A stretch of DNA of 64,000 bases from Methanomassiliicoccales archaeon (GTDB lineage Archaea > Thermoplasmatota > Thermoplasmata > Methanomassiliicoccales > JAAEEP01): assembly GCA_013415695.1 (NCBI GenBank), contig JAAEEP010000011.1:1-64000 (forward strand), read 5' to 3'. Shown one piece after another: positions 63,813 to 64,000 of this stretch. A program made the translations under genes and the position numbers. Position 1 is the first letter of the stretch. The number at the start of each line of letters is the position of its first letter. The notes beneath the pieces were generated by a model that worked only from the letters and a program-made list of their open reading frames with translations, did not search any database and was not told the origin of the DNA.

Positions 63813-64000
63813 ATGGACCTCCTGATAGCTGGTTTTGGTGTTGTGGGACAGGGCGTCGCTGAAGTTCTGGCCTCAAAAAGGGACCATCTGGAATCCGAAC
63901 TGGGTGAGAGTGTCAGAATCATTGGTGTCTTTGACTCCAGATCAATCGCCCTCTCGAAAGAAGGACTCGATCCATTAAAGCTCATCCGCATCAAATCCTC
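63813..64000 (+). CDS. hom: Homoserine dehydrogenase, N-terminal part (cut by window end)
   Basis: The first 62 codons are present: the NAD(P)-binding start LIAGFGVVGQGVAEVLASK and VRIIGVFDSRS are typical of homoserine dehydrogenase, which makes homoserine from aspartate semialdehyde. ATG 63813 lies 1 nt after the ACT-protein stop, so the pair forms an operon for threonine/methionine synthesis. The catalytic part lies beyond the window. Confidence 0.85.
   Translation, partial: MDLLIAGFGVVGQGVAEVLASKRDHLESELGESVRIIGVFDSRSIALSKEGLDPLKLIRIKS

Overview
The window is a stretch of an archaeal chromosome. Archaeal hallmarks include topoisomerase VI (top6B-top6A), class I lysyl-tRNA synthetase, Sec61-beta, the archaeal NAC protein, MptA (tetrahydromethanopterin pathway), the four-subunit PorGDAB, tRNA genes with bulge-helix-bulge introns, and TATA-type promoters often placed so that transcripts are leaderless. 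Several proteins look bacterial (a long AspRS with the bacterial insertion domain, pyruvoyl-type PanD). Together with GatCAB, a PKD-rich C25 peptidase and DUF1847/DUF6951-like genes, this suggests a euryarchaeon, most likely a Thermoplasmata / Methanomassiliicoccales-like lineage. That placement is inference; no rRNA or mcr gene is present.

Layout. 1-2.6 kb: a frameshifted mptA, a phosphoglycolate phosphatase, a zinc finger and a TPR protein. 2.7-9.6 kb is a translation block: gatCAB, convergent bacterial-type aspS, an Lrp regulator and AlaX. 9.7-12.6 kb: two tandem glutamine synthetases, the first behind a perfect palindrome. 12.7-15.4 kb: NAC, HypC, a methyltransferase, a radical SAM protein and DUF1847. 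15.5-22 kb is a pyruvate node: porGDAB divergent from ppsA, then a CBS plus ParB/SerK-like fusion. 22.2-30.9 kb: tRNA-Asp with an intron, a 1755-residue cell-surface C25 peptidase, and a FecCD-type ABC importer operon behind an inverted repeat with NikR-like half-sites. 31-37.8 kb: panD, RNase HI without a canonical start, hisS, a PLP enzyme, a DRG GTPase, carbamate kinase and a zinc-ribbon membrane protein. 37.9-43.5 kb: top6B, top6A, lysS, Sec61-beta and a small orphan. 43.6-51.2 kb is a redox region: a medium-chain dehydrogenase, a GlcD/GlcF-like pair, a glycerol dehydrogenase, a deacetylase, a RAM-domain protein and a D-2-hydroxyacid dehydrogenase. 51.2-58 kb: an antiporter, a short pyrophosphatase, a NikR-like regulator beside znuABC, tRNA-Glu and NadE. 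58-64 kb: a nitrilase, an antiporter with a KTN-USP partner, tRNA-Ser with an intron, an RNase J-like nuclease, and an ACT protein followed by homoserine dehydrogenase (cut by the window end).

How the genes fit together. GatCAB with AspRS suggests indirect Asn-tRNA synthesis. PorGDAB plus PpsA links acetyl-CoA, pyruvate and PEP. The GS pair assimilates ammonia. HypC, the NikR-like regulator and two metal-type ABC importers point to nickel-dependent metabolism. Translation is coupled by 4-8 nt overlaps (GTGA, ATGA, ATGACTGA) and by Shine-Dalgarno sites of the GGAGGTGA type. No CRISPR array, insertion sequence or prophage was seen.
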